Assembly: GCF_003391395.1 (NCBI RefSeq)
Contig: NZ_CP024190.1
Coordinates: 5,084,001-5,148,000, forward strand
Length of the DNA: 64,000 nt
Direction of reading: 5' to 3'
Source of the DNA: Mycobacterium marinum
GTDB taxonomy: Bacteria > Actinomycetota > Actinomycetes > Mycobacteriales > Mycobacteriaceae
The position numbers and the translations under genes were made by a program. The notes under the pieces were generated by a model. That model did not search any database. It was given only the letters and a program-made list of their open reading frames with translations, and was not told where the DNA came from. Shown here piece after piece: positions 1 to 9,133 of the stretch (the first letter of the stretch is position 1; every line of letters starts with the position of its first letter).

Positions 1-2001
1 GGTGCCTGGGATGGTGCCCAGACCGGCCTCACGCAGAGCGGTCAGCCACTCGCGGATGCTCAGCCCGCTCTTGGTCACACCGTTGGCGATCTCCATCGGA
101 GAGAACGCGTGCACGTGCATCGAGGGCACCCGAGCCTTGACCGCACGCACCAGGTCGGCGTAGCCGGTAACCGGAAGTTCGGGATCGATGCCCCCCTGCA
201 TGCACACCTCGGTCGCTCCGGCCACGTGGGCTTCCCAGGCGCGATCGGCGACCTCGTCCGCCGACAGTGAGTAGGCGTCGGCGTCGCCCTTGCGCTGCGC
301 GAACGCGCAGAATCGGCAGCCGGTGTAACAAACGTTGGTGAAGTTGATGTTGCGGTTGACCACAAAGGTCACGTCGTCACCGACCGCATCGCGTCGCAAC
401 GAATCTGCAAGCGCCGCAACAGCTTCCAAGGCGGGTCCGTCAGCGGTGGCCAGCGCAAGATATTCCTCGTCGGAACAGCCCGCGGGAGAACGCTCGGCGG
501 AACGCAGAGCGGCCAGGACATCGGTGTCGATGCGTTCGGGACCACGGGCCGCCAGCTCGTGCACGTGTGAACGGACCGCATCCCAGTCACCGAAAGCGCT
601 GTCGAGGTCGCTGCGCGCCTCGGTGCAGCGTCCCTCTGTGTCGATCGCCGCATTGAGATCCACCCGACCTGACGACGCGACATCGTCAGGCTCCTGCCAC
701 GGCAGACCCACCGGGTTGACCTCACGTGCAAAACCAGTCGCCGGATCAGCCAGCGCCACAACATGTCTGCGCACCCGCGGGTCGATCCAGGCGCCCCCCG
801 CCTGCACGTACTTGGGTTGCGCGGTCAACCGCTGCACCAGTTCGTAGCCCGCTCCCGAAGTCACGGCGGCCAGGTCGTCCAATGCGGGCCACGGCCGCTC
901 CGGGTTGACGTGGTCGGGCGTCAGCGGCGACACGCCACCCCAGTCGTCGACACCGGCACCGATCAGCGCCGCACATTCATCTTGGGAAACCAGATTCGGT
1001 GGCGCCTGAATGCGCATTCCCGGGCCGAGCACCAGCCGGGCGACCGCGACCGTCGCCAGGTAGTCCTCGATTCCGGCGTCGGGAACCGCTGCCATTGCGG
1101 TGTGTTCCTTGGCCCGGAAGTTTTGCACGATCACTTCCTGGACGTGGCCAAACTCTTTGTGCAACTTACGAATCGCATGCAGCGTGTCAGCCCGCTCGGC
1201 CAGCGTCTCACCGATGCCGACCAGCAGACCGGTGGTAAACGGTATGGAAAGCCGACCGGCGTCGGTCAGAGTGCGCAACCGCACCGCCGGGTCTTTGTCC
1301 GGGCTGCCATAGTGCGCGAGGCCTTTGGTTTCGAACAGCCGCCGCGACGTCGTCTCCAGCATCATGCCCATCGACGGCGCCACCGGTTTGAGCAGCGACA
1401 TCTCCGACCAGCTCATCACCCCCGGATTCAAGTGCGGCAAGAGCCCAGTCTCTTCGAGCACCCGGATCGCCATGGCCCGCACATAGGCCAGCGTGGTGTC
1501 ATAGCCGCGCTCGCTCAGCCACTCCTTCGCCTCTGGCCAACGTTGCTCGGGACGATCCCCAAGGGTGAACAGGGCCTCTTTGCAGCCAAGTTGGGCCCCC
1601 CGCCGTGCGATATCGAGGATCTCGTCGGGCTCCAGATACATTCCGGCGCCTTGGGCCCGCAGCTTGCCCGGGACGGTGACGAACGTGCAGTAGTGGCAGT
1701 TGTCACGGCATAGATGGGTGACCGGGATGAATACCTTGCGCGAATAGGTGATCGGCAGACCACCGCCCGTACCGCGGCGTCCGGCCGATTCCAGACCAGC
1801 GTCACGCACTCGGGCCGCGCTGGCACACAGCTCAGCCAGCTGGTCGCCGCGCGCCGACATCGCGACGGCGGCCTCGTCGATGTTGAGCGCAACACCGTCT
1901 CGCGCGCGCCGTAGTACCCGCCGCAGCGCCGATGCACTGGGCTTGGGCGGAACGACGGGGCTGGGCAGGGCGGTGGGCTCCTGGCGCGAGGTCAGCGGCA
2001 C
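1..2001 (-). CDS. fbiC: FbiC, F420 biosynthesis FO synthase (partial, 3' end outside window)
   Basis: FO synthase joins 5-amino-6-ribitylamino-uracil and tyrosine into the deazaflavin core of cofactor F420, using two radical-SAM halves (CofG- and CofH-like). The N-terminal half shows the cluster motif CRDNCHYC, and the second half shows CYTGCRFC. The visible part is 667 codons of a protein that is about 856 aa in M. tuberculosis; the rest lies left of base 1. I chose the GTG start because it leaves ten residues before the conserved ALPSPVVPP segment, as in M. tuberculosis FbiC. The frame is open further upstream but holds no better start. It is divergent from PE12. F420 made here could serve the F420-binding FDOR gene at about 18.6-19.1 kb. 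Confidence 0.96.
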   Translation of the reverse strand, partial: MPLTSRQEPTALPSPVVPPKPSASALRRVLRRARDGVALNIDEAAVAMSARGDQLAELCASAARVRDAGLESAGRRGTGGGLPITYSRKVFIPVTHLCRDNCHYCTFVTVPGKLRAQGAGMYLEPDEILDIARRGAQLGCKEALFTLGDRPEQRWPEAKEWLSERGYDTTLAYVRAMAIRVLEETGLLPHLNPGVMSWSEMSLLKPVAPSMGMMLETTSRRLFETKGLAHYGSPDKDPAVRLRTLTDAGRLSIPFTTGLLVGIGETLAERADTLHAIRKLHKEFGHVQEVIVQNFRAKEHTAMAAVPDAGIEDYLATVAVARLVLGPGMRIQAPPNLVSQDECAALIGAGVDDWGGVSPLTPDHVNPERPWPALDDLAAVTSGAGYELVQRLTAQPKYVQAGGAWIDPRVRRHVVALADPATGFAREVNPVGLPWQEPDDVASSGRVDLNAAIDTEGRCTEARSDLDSAFGDWDAVRSHVHELAARGPERIDTDVLAALRSAERSPAGCSDEEYLALATADGPALEAVAALADSLRRDAVGDDVTFVVNRNINFTNVCYTGCRFCAFAQRKGDADAYSLSADEVADRAWEAHVAGATEVCMQGGIDPELPVTGYADLVRAVKARVPSMHVHAFSPMEIANGVTKSGLSIREWLTALREAGLGTIPGT

Positions 2002-2205
2002 GTTGGTGTAACTTCCCCACGCCCCGATTTCATCCGTGCGTCCACAATTCGAGCCTTGGCGGGTGCCATATGCGCAACAGTAGCGGCAGGGCCGGGCCGG
2101 CACTCGACGGACCAGCACGCGCCATGTGTTTGGTGAGTCCGGGGCGAACCGCCGCCGATCGCGATACGCTAGCAGCCAAGTAGGTACAGCAGGGGGTGTT
2201 ACGCC

Positions 2206-3072
2206 ATGTCGTATGTGGCCGCCGTGCCGGAGGCGCTGACGGCAGCCGCTTCGGATGTAGCCGGTATTGGTACAACCATCAGCTCGGCCAACGCCGCAGC
2301 GTCGGCTCCGACGACCGGAGTGCTCGCAGCCGCCGGCGACCAGGTATCAGCCCAGGTCGCGGCTCTGTTCTCGTCACATGGCGAGATCTATCAGCGGCTC
2401 AGTTCGCAGCTCTCGACCTTTCACGATCAATTCGCCGCGGCGTTGAACACCAGCGCCAACTCCTATGCATCCGCCGAGGCCAACGCCGCCAAGACCCTGC
2501 TGAGTGCGGTGAACAGCCCCGCCGAGAAGCTGCTCGGGCAGCCGCTGATGGGCCAGGGCGGCATCGTGGCCAACGCGGTGAGCCAGGTCCAGAGTGTTTT
2601 CGCGGGCGCCGGCTCCAACGCGCTGGGCGCCAACGCCAGCATGTTGGCGCTGGCGCCGACGGGCGGCGCCGCCACCGCGGCGGCCTCGGGCTCGCTGCTG
2701 GGACCGATCGCCAGCGCCGCCGCCGCGCCGGCAGCAATCCTTCCCGTGTCGGTGGCCACCGCCATCCAGAACTTCTACCTCGCCGTCGAGCCGTGGGTGC
2801 AGTACGGCTTCAACCTCGCCTCGTGGGCGGTGGGGTGGGTGCCATGGATCGGCATCCTGGCGCCTCAGATCAATTTCTTCTACTACCTTTTTGAGCCGAT
2901 AGTGCAAAGCGGCCTGTTCAATACGCTCGACTGGCTAGACGGCACCATCACGTTCAGTCAGGGGCTGAGCAACTTCTGGTCGGCGACCACGGCGTCGGTC
3001 AACCAATTCATCCAAACCGAGATCAACTGGATACGGAACTTCTTCCCGCCGTTCCCGCCGCTGCCGTTCTGA
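2206..3072 (+). CDS. PE12: PE family protein, PE12 orthologue
   Basis: PE proteins are exported by type VII (ESX) systems. The N-terminus has the standard helical PE domain (residues 1-95) with the PE dipeptide in VPEAL near residue 8 and a YxxxE export signal (YASAE). The remainder is Ala-rich and then turns hydrophobic and aromatic (repeated NFF, WVPWIG and FYYLFEP segments), ending in a Pro/Phe tail. The length is 288 aa. A GGGGG run before the ATG is a plausible ribosome site. It is divergent from fbiC, the arrangement of Rv1172c/fbiC in M. tuberculosis, which supports the orthology. The function of the C-terminal part is unknown. Confidence 0.9.
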   Translation: MSYVAAVPEALTAAASDVAGIGTTISSANAAASAPTTGVLAAAGDQVSAQVAALFSSHGEIYQRLSSQLSTFHDQFAAALNTSANSYASAEANAAKTLLSAVNSPAEKLLGQPLMGQGGIVANAVSQVQSVFAGAGSNALGANASMLALAPTGGAATAAASGSLLGPIASAAAAPAAILPVSVATAIQNFYLAVEPWVQYGFNLASWAVGWVPWIGILAPQINFFYYLFEPIVQSGLFNTLDWLDGTITFSQGLSNFWSATTASVNQFIQTEINWIRNFFPPFPPLPF

Positions 3073-3101
3073 GCAGCTGAGCACCGCCCCGGTCCGCGCG
3101 G

Positions 3102-3533
3102 CTAGGCACCGTTGGGCCGGTCGCGGACTTGGCGCCGCCAGAGCACCCATCCCGGCGGCAGAGCCCCCAGCACGATCAGGATCAGCGCGCCGTAGGCCAT
3201 CACTCCACGCCCACCGAGCACCACGTCGTCGCCGGGCCCACCGAAGCTCAGCACCGCCACGGTCGCCAGCCATGTCCATAACGGCAGCGCCGCCACCCGA
3301 TGGGATGTGGTCCATCGCTCGGCCGCCCAAACCAGCGCGGCGTTGACCAGTCCGCTGATCAGTGCACTGATCGGAAAGGGCACCGAACCCAAGTAGGTCG
3401 GCAGCAGCAGAGCCCCCATCAATGCAGACAGGACGCCGTCCACGGCCAACAACGTCAGCACTACGGCACGTATCGCGGGATCGATTGCGCCGGCCTCTTC
3501 ACTCGAGACGACGCGCGATTGGGTTGCGGTCAG
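3102..3533 (-). CDS. Rv1171-like small integral membrane protein (CTG start proposed)
   Basis: This is a conserved mycobacterial membrane protein of unknown function. Its four hydrophobic segments span most of the sequence, and it ends in a basic tail (WRRQVRDRP). The only standard start is a GTG at 3461, giving 119 aa, but the reading frame stays open to a TAG at 3543-3545. A CTG at 3533 gives 143 aa with an N-terminus beginning TATQSRVVSSEE. That CTG overlaps the TGA of the preceding 35-residue ORF (CTGA), a classic coupling junction, so I prefer it. The gene is last in the mshB operon. The function is not known. Confidence 0.75.
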   Translation of the reverse strand: MTATQSRVVSSEEAGAIDPAIRAVVLTLLAVDGVLSALMGALLLPTYLGSVPFPISALISGLVNAALVWAAERWTTSHRVAALPLWTWLATVAVLSFGGPGDDVVLGGRGVMAYGALILIVLGALPPGWVLWRRQVRDRPNGA

Positions 3534-3637
3534 GTCGGGACGCTATCGATCTGGGACAGGATCGAACCGATGACCCACTGCAGACTGTCCAGCCTGTCCT
3601 GCCAATGCTGCAAGTTGGGGTCCAGGTCGGGGTCCAT
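3530..3637 (-). CDS. 35-residue peptide between mshB and the Rv1171 orthologue
   Basis: A short ORF (MDPDLDPNLQHWQDRLDSLQ... to SQIDSVPT) starts at an ATG with a very strong ribosome site, GGAAGGAAA, eight bases upstream. It lies 34 bases after mshB. Its TGA overlaps the proposed CTG start of the next gene. The predicted peptide is acidic and could form one amphipathic helix (WVIGSILSQI). It is either a real small protein of the mshB operon or a translated leader that couples mshB to the membrane-protein gene. I do not recognise a family. Confidence 0.65.
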   Translation of the reverse strand: MDPDLDPNLQHWQDRLDSLQWVIGSILSQIDSVPT

Positions 3638-3671
3638 ACGGGTTTCCTTCCATGGCTGCCTGATTGGCAGC

Positions 3672-4577
3672 CTACGTGCCGAACCCGGTGAAGCCCAGAC
3701 CAGCAAGCAGATCTGTTTCCCAGCCACGCTCGTCGCGGGCCCCCGCCCTACCAGCGACAAGCAGGTAGTGCTCATCGGCCAGAATCGGCAACGCCATGTT
3801 GTTGGACAGCGCACACGCGCGTCCGGACGGGCCGACGGTGACCTGGGTCGCGTGCGCCGCAAGCGCGGCGATTTTGGCTGCCCGCGCGTCCGAATCGCCG
3901 GTCACGACGGCGTCGATGCGTTCGTCCGGGTAGATAAAGGGGATGTCTTCGGGCGGTAGCACCCACTCCGGTAGTAGATCGTCGGGCGTCAGCGCCTGCC
4001 GGCCCGCCAGGAACGCGCTCAGCCCCAAGATCGTCCAGTAGAACTTCGGCACCACCCAGGGGTCACCCGGGTAGTCGCAGTCGCCCACCGAGCCCGCCGC
4101 GGCCACCGCGGCAGTGGTAACGACGTGTGCCTGGACGTGGTCAGGGTGGCCATAGCCGCCGTCGGGGTCATAAGTCACCACGACGTGCGGGCGCAGCTCC
4201 CGAATGATCGCGACGAGCGCCCCGACCGCCTCCCGGTCGTCGGCGTCGACGAATCTGCGCCGACCCCGCTGCTCGGTGCCAGCCATGCCCGAGTCCCGCC
4301 AGCGGCCCGCACCACCAAGGTAGATGGGCGCATCGACCCCCAGCCGCTGCAATGCCGCGGTGAGTTCACCGATGCGGTAGCCGCCGAGTTGGTCGGCGTG
4401 ATCGACCGCAAGTTGGGCCCATCGGTCGCCGATAACCTCACCCTCTTCACCTAGGGTGCAGGTGACGACGTGGACCTGCGCCCCGCGCGCGGCGTAATGG
4501 GCGATCGTCGCGCCGTTGCTGAGGCTCTCATCGTCGGGGTGTGCATGGACGAACAGCAGACGCGGTGTCTCAGGCAT
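3672..4577 (-). CDS. mshB: MshB, GlcNAc-inositol deacetylase
   Basis: MshB removes the acetyl group from GlcNAc-Ins in mycothiol synthesis, a cytosolic zinc-dependent step. The PIG-L-type zinc motif AHPDDE lies near residues 12-17 and the second metal motif HPDH near residue 145. The length of 301 aa is close to the M. tuberculosis enzyme. The ATG start follows a GGAAGGAA ribosome site and gives [16 protein letters not shown]. It is the first gene of an operon with the 35-residue ORF and the Rv1171 orthologue, and it is divergent from the tetR gene. Confidence 0.96.
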
Positions 4578-4693
4578 GGATTCCTTCCCTACCTTCCCTA
4601 CCCGCCACACGCACGGCCGCGGCCCATCCCGGCCACGCGACCCGTCCAGAAATCGGTGGGCTGCTTGTAATATTTGCAGTGACAAGCGTTAAC

Positions 4694-4707
4694 AACGCAA
4701 TTGCGTT
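4694..4707. promoter_or_regulatory. 14-bp perfect palindrome in the mshB/tetR intergenic region
   Basis: AACGCAATTGCGTT is its own reverse complement. An extra half-site GCGTT lies at 4686-4690, so three GCGTT/AACGC arms stand close together, 40 bases before the TetR start and about 117 bases before mshB. It lies in an AT-rich stretch that probably carries both promoters. A TetR dimer site (autoregulation) is the simplest reading. Confidence 0.5.
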
Positions 4708-4746
4708 CGATTCCGAGAAATAAGAGACGCTAACGGCTACTATTGA

Positions 4747-5364
4747 ATGATGGCGCAGCTGTCCGAACCCATGCTAACCCCCTACCGGAGCCGGCGACGC
4801 GGCGAGGTGCTCGAACGGGCCTTGTATTCGGCCACCCTGGCCGAGCTCATCGCAGTCGGCTACGGCAAGCTGACCATGGAGGGCATCGCGGCGCGCGCCC
4901 AGACCGGCAAGGCCGCGCTGTATCGGCGTTGGGCGAGCAAACATGACCTGGTCCAGGCCGCGCTGCAATATGCCGTGCCGCCACCCCCGGAACCGCGCCC
5001 CGGGCGGTCAGCTCGAGAGAACCTGCTGACCGTCTTCACCGCACACCGCGATGTCCTCGCCGGCAAGACCGAGTTCCCGGGCCTGGTGGCCATCGGCCAG
5101 CTGATACACGAGCCCGAACTGCGTGCCATCTTCGCCAACTCCGTGGTCCATCCCCGACTCAAGATCATCGATTCGGTTCTGCGGGCCGCCATCCGCGAAG
5201 GTGACCTGGATCCCGACACCGTTACCCCGTTTACCGCACGCATCGGGCCCGCGTTGATGAACCAGCACTTCATCCTCACCGGGACGCCGCCGAATCGGCG
5301 TGAATTGGCACTCATCGTCGACACGGTCATCCCCCCCAAGCGCCCCGCGCCGTCGGACAGCTGA
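4747..5364 (+). CDS. TetR family transcriptional regulator (Rv1167c orthologue)
   Basis: A helix-turn-helix is clear at residues 40-65 (GIAARAQTGKAALYRRWASKHDLV), followed by a ligand-binding domain of the TetR_C type; 205 aa. Two ATGs stand in tandem (4747 and 4750), and a later in-frame ATG before LTPYRSRRRGE is possible; no strong ribosome site decides. In M. tuberculosis the orthologue lies between lpqW and PPE17. Here it sits directly beside mshB, and two PE genes separate it from lpqW. The ligand is unknown. Confidence 0.85.
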   Translation: MMAQLSEPMLTPYRSRRRGEVLERALYSATLAELIAVGYGKLTMEGIAARAQTGKAALYRRWASKHDLVQAALQYAVPPPPEPRPGRSARENLLTVFTAHRDVLAGKTEFPGLVAIGQLIHEPELRAIFANSVVHPRLKIIDSVLRAAIREGDLDPDTVTPFTARIGPALMNQHFILTGTPPNRRELALIVDTVIPPKRPAPSDS

Positions 5365-5392
5365 ACGAACGCACACAACCGCGGCGTTGTAC

Positions 5393-6523
5393 CTATGCGC
5401 CAGTGATCAAGCCGACCAAGTCGGCGCCCATCACCAAGCTCTGGTCGAAGGCGCCCACCAGACCGCCGATCTCGCCGCTATTGAAGACCTGAGCGGAACT
5501 GCCGAGCAGCAGGCTAGAGGTGAAGTTTGCCGGGACCTGCGCACCAACGAGGGTGTTTGCGGCCTGCTCGCCCGTTCCGATGAGCAGGTTGGCGACATTG
5601 AAGCCGCGGTTGAGCGCACCATTGAGGGCGCTATCGGTACCGAAGACACGCTGCTCCCACGCCACTTCGTTGGCGACCAGGGCGTGGTTGAAGCTGAGCT
5701 GATTGTTCACCATTGCGGTGTTGAAGCCAATCTGAGCCGCTTCCAGCTGCTCCATGAAATCACCTACCGGACTTGCTGACAGCGCCTGTGCAGCGGCCGG
5801 GAACACACTTGACGCCGACGGCAGCAGCGACCCACTGCCCGCGAAGATGCCAACCAAGTCGGTGGGAACCATCAGGCTCTGATCGAAGGCGCCGAGCAGG
5901 CCGCCGATCTGGCCGTCGTTGAACACCTGAGCCGAACTGCCCAGCAGCAGACTCGAGGTGAAGTTCGTTGGCACCGGAGCACCCAGGAGGGTGTTGATGG
6001 TTTGCTCGCCGGTTCCCAACAACAGATTGCCCGCGTTGAAGCCCCGGTTGAGTGCCCCATTGAGAGCACTGTCGGTACCAAAGATTAGTTTCTCGAACGC
6101 GACCTCGTTGGCCACCAGCGCACGGTTGAATACGAGCTCGTTGTTGACCAGGAACGTGTTGAAGTTGATCTGCAGCTGCTCGAGTTGTTCCAAGGGGCTC
6201 GAGGACGCCGCGGCTGCAGCCACTACCCGCAGTGGCGAGGCATTGGCCGATTCCGCGCCGGCATAGGCTTGCGCACCCGCGTTCAAGGTTCGGACGAACT
6301 GATCATGAAACTCCGAAAGCTGCGCGCTGGGCCGTTGATAGGCCTGGCCATGCGCATCGAACAACGCGGCGATTGCGGTCGACACTTCGTCGGCGGCCGC
6401 CGGTAACACGCTCGTCGTCGCCACCGCCGCCGTTGTGCCGGCCGCGTTGATCGTCGAACCAATGCCCGCCAAATCTGTTGCAGCCGAGGCCAGTACTTAC
6501 GGAGCGGTTGTCAAGAGCGACAT
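5393..6523 (-). pseudogene. PE family gene with a nonsense codon inside the PE motif
   Basis: From the ATG at 6523 the frame reads MSLLTTAP-stop-VLASAATDLAGIGST, a textbook PE N-terminus in which codon 9, the Glu of Pro-Glu, is TAA (6497-6499). One change, GAA to TAA, explains it. A GGTGGTG ribosome site precedes the ATG. The frame then continues without a break for 368 codons, with a YAGAE export-type motif near residue 85 and two copies of a repeat of about 105 residues (FNxxLVxNE ... [10 protein letters not shown] ... GTGEQ ... FTSSLLLG). Restart at the TTG at 6472 would give 359 aa without the first PE helix turn. It is probably a recent pseudogene; a sequencing error cannot be excluded. 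Confidence 0.85.
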
Positions 6524-6721
6524 CGTGCATCACCACCGGTTCAAGCGCACGACCACTGAGCGCACAGCCCGGTCGTGCGGCTAGTGCGAATGCACAGAGC
6601 CTAGCCCCGCTCCGGTGCAGACATGCCGGGTTTTCACCAATTGATCCAGAAATATTCAAATCTGACGCACATCAACGCTGGTGCCGCGTTAGTGCCGCCA
6701 CGATCGCGCCCCTAGCGATAG

Positions 6722-8923
6722 CTACTCAGGAATTTCACCACCGACCTCGGTCCCTACCTCAACACCACCCGAGGCGGAGCCGGTCAGCTGACCGATCAGC
6801 TCCGGCAGGCGGCCGTCGAGTGTCGCCTGGATTGGAACACCGAAGACGCTCAGGAAGGCCCCATCCATCAGAAATTTCTGCTCCACCGCACCGAGCAAGC
6901 CACCGGTCGTCACGCCACCGAAGGCATCGGCCGAACCACTGGCCAGCAGGCTGCCGGTAAAGTCCGCGGGCACCGGGACGCCCAAGAGCGCGTCGACGGT
7001 CTGCTGTCCCGCACCCAGAGTGAAGTTGACCATGTTGAAGGCGTGGTTCACCGCACCATTGAGGGCACTGTCGGTGCCGAAAATCGCCTGCTGCAAAGCC
7101 ATCTCATTGGTGACCAGTGATCCGTTGAAGGCCAGTTGACCGCTGAGCACATCAGCATTGAAAGCCGCTTGGGCTTGGCCGAACTGGCTCAACCACGACG
7201 CATCGACCAGTGCTGGGCCTCCCAAAGCCGCGTTGAGCAACAGCAACTGGTGCGCCACACCAGGCAGGCCACCGGTCGGTATGTCGCCCTCGAGCGAGCC
7301 GCCGACGAGCAGGCTGCCGGTAAAGCTGGCCGGCGTCGGGGCACCCAGCACGGCATTGACGGCTTGCTCTCCCGTACCCACCAGTAGGTTCACCGCGTTG
7401 AACCCGTGGTTGACCGCGCCGTTGAGCGCCGCATCGGTGCCGAACAAGGCCTGTTGCAGCGCAACCTCATTGGCAACCAAGGACTGGTTGAACGCGAGCT
7501 GGACGTCGACAAGACCGGCCAATACCCCGTTTTGGGCTTGACCCAGTTGCGCGAGCACCGCACCGGGCAGGCCCGACACGGTGTCCACCAGTACCGGGAA
7601 CCCGGAGAAGTCACCGGTCAATCCCGCCGCGACGGCGGCATTGAACTGAGCGCCTACAGCGGACAGCTCACCACCCAAGTTGCCCAGCACGTCAACACCA
7701 CCCATGAACCCGGTGAGTCCGGTGCCGAAACCACCCGCCAGCGACTCACCGGTCTGGATCAGCGCGGCAAGCCCCGGTAACCCACCACCCAGGCCGCCCG
7801 ACAACATCCCACTCACCTGGGTGCCCAACGTGCCAAGCGCAGCGTTGAAGCCGCCGGCCAGCGACTCACCGGTCTGGATCAGCGCAGCGAGCCCGGGCAC
7901 TGCCGTACCCAAACTCCCGGACAGAGCCGCGCCCAATTGAGCGCCCAAACCCGAAAGGGCAGTGCCAAAGCCGCCCATCAGCACCGCCCCGGCTTGCACC
8001 AGGCCGGACAAGTCTGGAAGCTCACCGCCGACGGCGCCCGACAGGACACCGGCCACCTGAGAACCCAGCCCACTGACGGCGTCGTTGATGCTGCCGGCCA
8101 GCACCTGCCCCGTCTGCACCAGCCCGGAAACGCTGGGCAATCCTGCGCTCAAGTCGCCCGACAGCCCAGCGCCGAGCTGGGCACCCAGGCTCGACAGATC
8201 CGGGAGCCCAGCACTGAGGCTCCCGCTCAGAGCGGCGCTCAGTTGGGTTCCCATGCCCGAAAGCGCAGCGTTGAAGCTGCCGGCCAACGACTGGCCGGTC
8301 TGCACCACTCCAGAAAGGCCGGCACCGATCTGAGCACCGGGCACCTGTCCACCGAGCAGCAAGCTGGTGCTCAGACTCGCCGGAATCTGGGCCCCCACAA
8401 GGGTGTTCACGAATTGTTGGCCCGTCCCCACCACCAAGTTGGTGGCGTTGAAGCCGCCGTAGATCACCCCTCCGACCAAGCTGTTGGCGCCGCCAACCGC
8501 CTCAATCACGGCCGCCTCGTTGGCGACCAGCGCCTGGTTGAACGCGAGTTCGCCGCTGACCAGGTTGGCGGTGAAGCCAGCCTGCACCCGGCCAACCTGT
8601 TCAAAGAGCCCGCCCGGCCCGGCCGCGAGCACCGCTTGCGCATTGGCGACTTCGCTGCTCGCATAGGCGTCCGCGCCGGCACTGAGCACTCGGACAAACT
8701 CATCGTGAAACAGCGCCGCCCGGGCGCTGAGCTCCTGATAAGCCTGGCCGTGTGCACCGAACAAGGCCGCGATGCCCGCCGACACCTCATCGAGACCTGC
8801 CGGGATCACACCGGTGGTAGCCAACGCTGCGGCGCTGCCGGCCGTGTTTATCGTCGAGCCAATACTTGCCAAATCGGTTGCTGCCGCACTCAAATACTGC
8901 GGTTCCGCAAATACAAAAGACAT
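6722..8923 (-). CDS. PE family protein with GFN-type and LSGxL-type repeats, 733 aa
   Basis: The start ATG follows GGGGAGG and gives [18 protein letters not shown], a PE domain with Pro-Gln in place of the usual Pro-Glu (Glu is one residue earlier). A YASSE export-type motif follows near residue 87. After it come one diverged copy of a ~105-residue repeat ([14 protein letters not shown]), then about 200 residues of ~43-residue amphipathic repeats (GLVQTGxxLAGxF / ALSGLGxQLxAALSGSL), then two further copies of the long repeat ([16 protein letters not shown] and [16 protein letters not shown]). It is next to, and clearly paralogous with, the broken PE gene. It is likely exported by a type VII system; the function is unknown. 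Confidence 0.88.
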   Translation of the reverse strand: MSFVFAEPQYLSAAATDLASIGSTINTAGSAAALATTGVIPAGLDEVSAGIAALFGAHGQAYQELSARAALFHDEFVRVLSAGADAYASSEVANAQAVLAAGPGGLFEQVGRVQAGFTANLVSGELAFNQALVANEAAVIEAVGGANSLVGGVIYGGFNATNLVVGTGQQFVNTLVGAQIPASLSTSLLLGGQVPGAQIGAGLSGVVQTGQSLAGSFNAALSGMGTQLSAALSGSLSAGLPDLSSLGAQLGAGLSGDLSAGLPSVSGLVQTGQVLAGSINDAVSGLGSQVAGVLSGAVGGELPDLSGLVQAGAVLMGGFGTALSGLGAQLGAALSGSLGTAVPGLAALIQTGESLAGGFNAALGTLGTQVSGMLSGGLGGGLPGLAALIQTGESLAGGFGTGLTGFMGGVDVLGNLGGELSAVGAQFNAAVAAGLTGDFSGFPVLVDTVSGLPGAVLAQLGQAQNGVLAGLVDVQLAFNQSLVANEVALQQALFGTDAALNGAVNHGFNAVNLLVGTGEQAVNAVLGAPTPASFTGSLLVGGSLEGDIPTGGLPGVAHQLLLLNAALGGPALVDASWLSQFGQAQAAFNADVLSGQLAFNGSLVTNEMALQQAIFGTDSALNGAVNHAFNMVNFTLGAGQQTVDALLGVPVPADFTGSLLASGSADAFGGVTTGGLLGAVEQKFLMDGAFLSVFGVPIQATLDGRLPELIGQLTGSASGGVEVGTEVGGEIPE

Positions 8924-9133
8924 TTCGGGCCTCCCCACCACGGCTTCAATGGCTTCGCTAGCTTGATTGCTGGCCATCCCCGGCCCGATCAGGGCAGCCC
9001 TGAGCGGAGCGTATCGCGATGTGGGCGGCGACTGCGCGGTTTCTGCACAATCCGTTGATGATTGGCCCAATAGAGCGCGGAACGAAAGCGAAAATGGCCA
9101 TTTCCCATAGCTTTACGGGAGCAACGGCGGAAG

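Noticed and set aside
7937..9058. A 373-residue + strand frame opposite the 733-aa PE gene
   Set aside because: Shadow of the PE repeats; no start signal and a biased composition.
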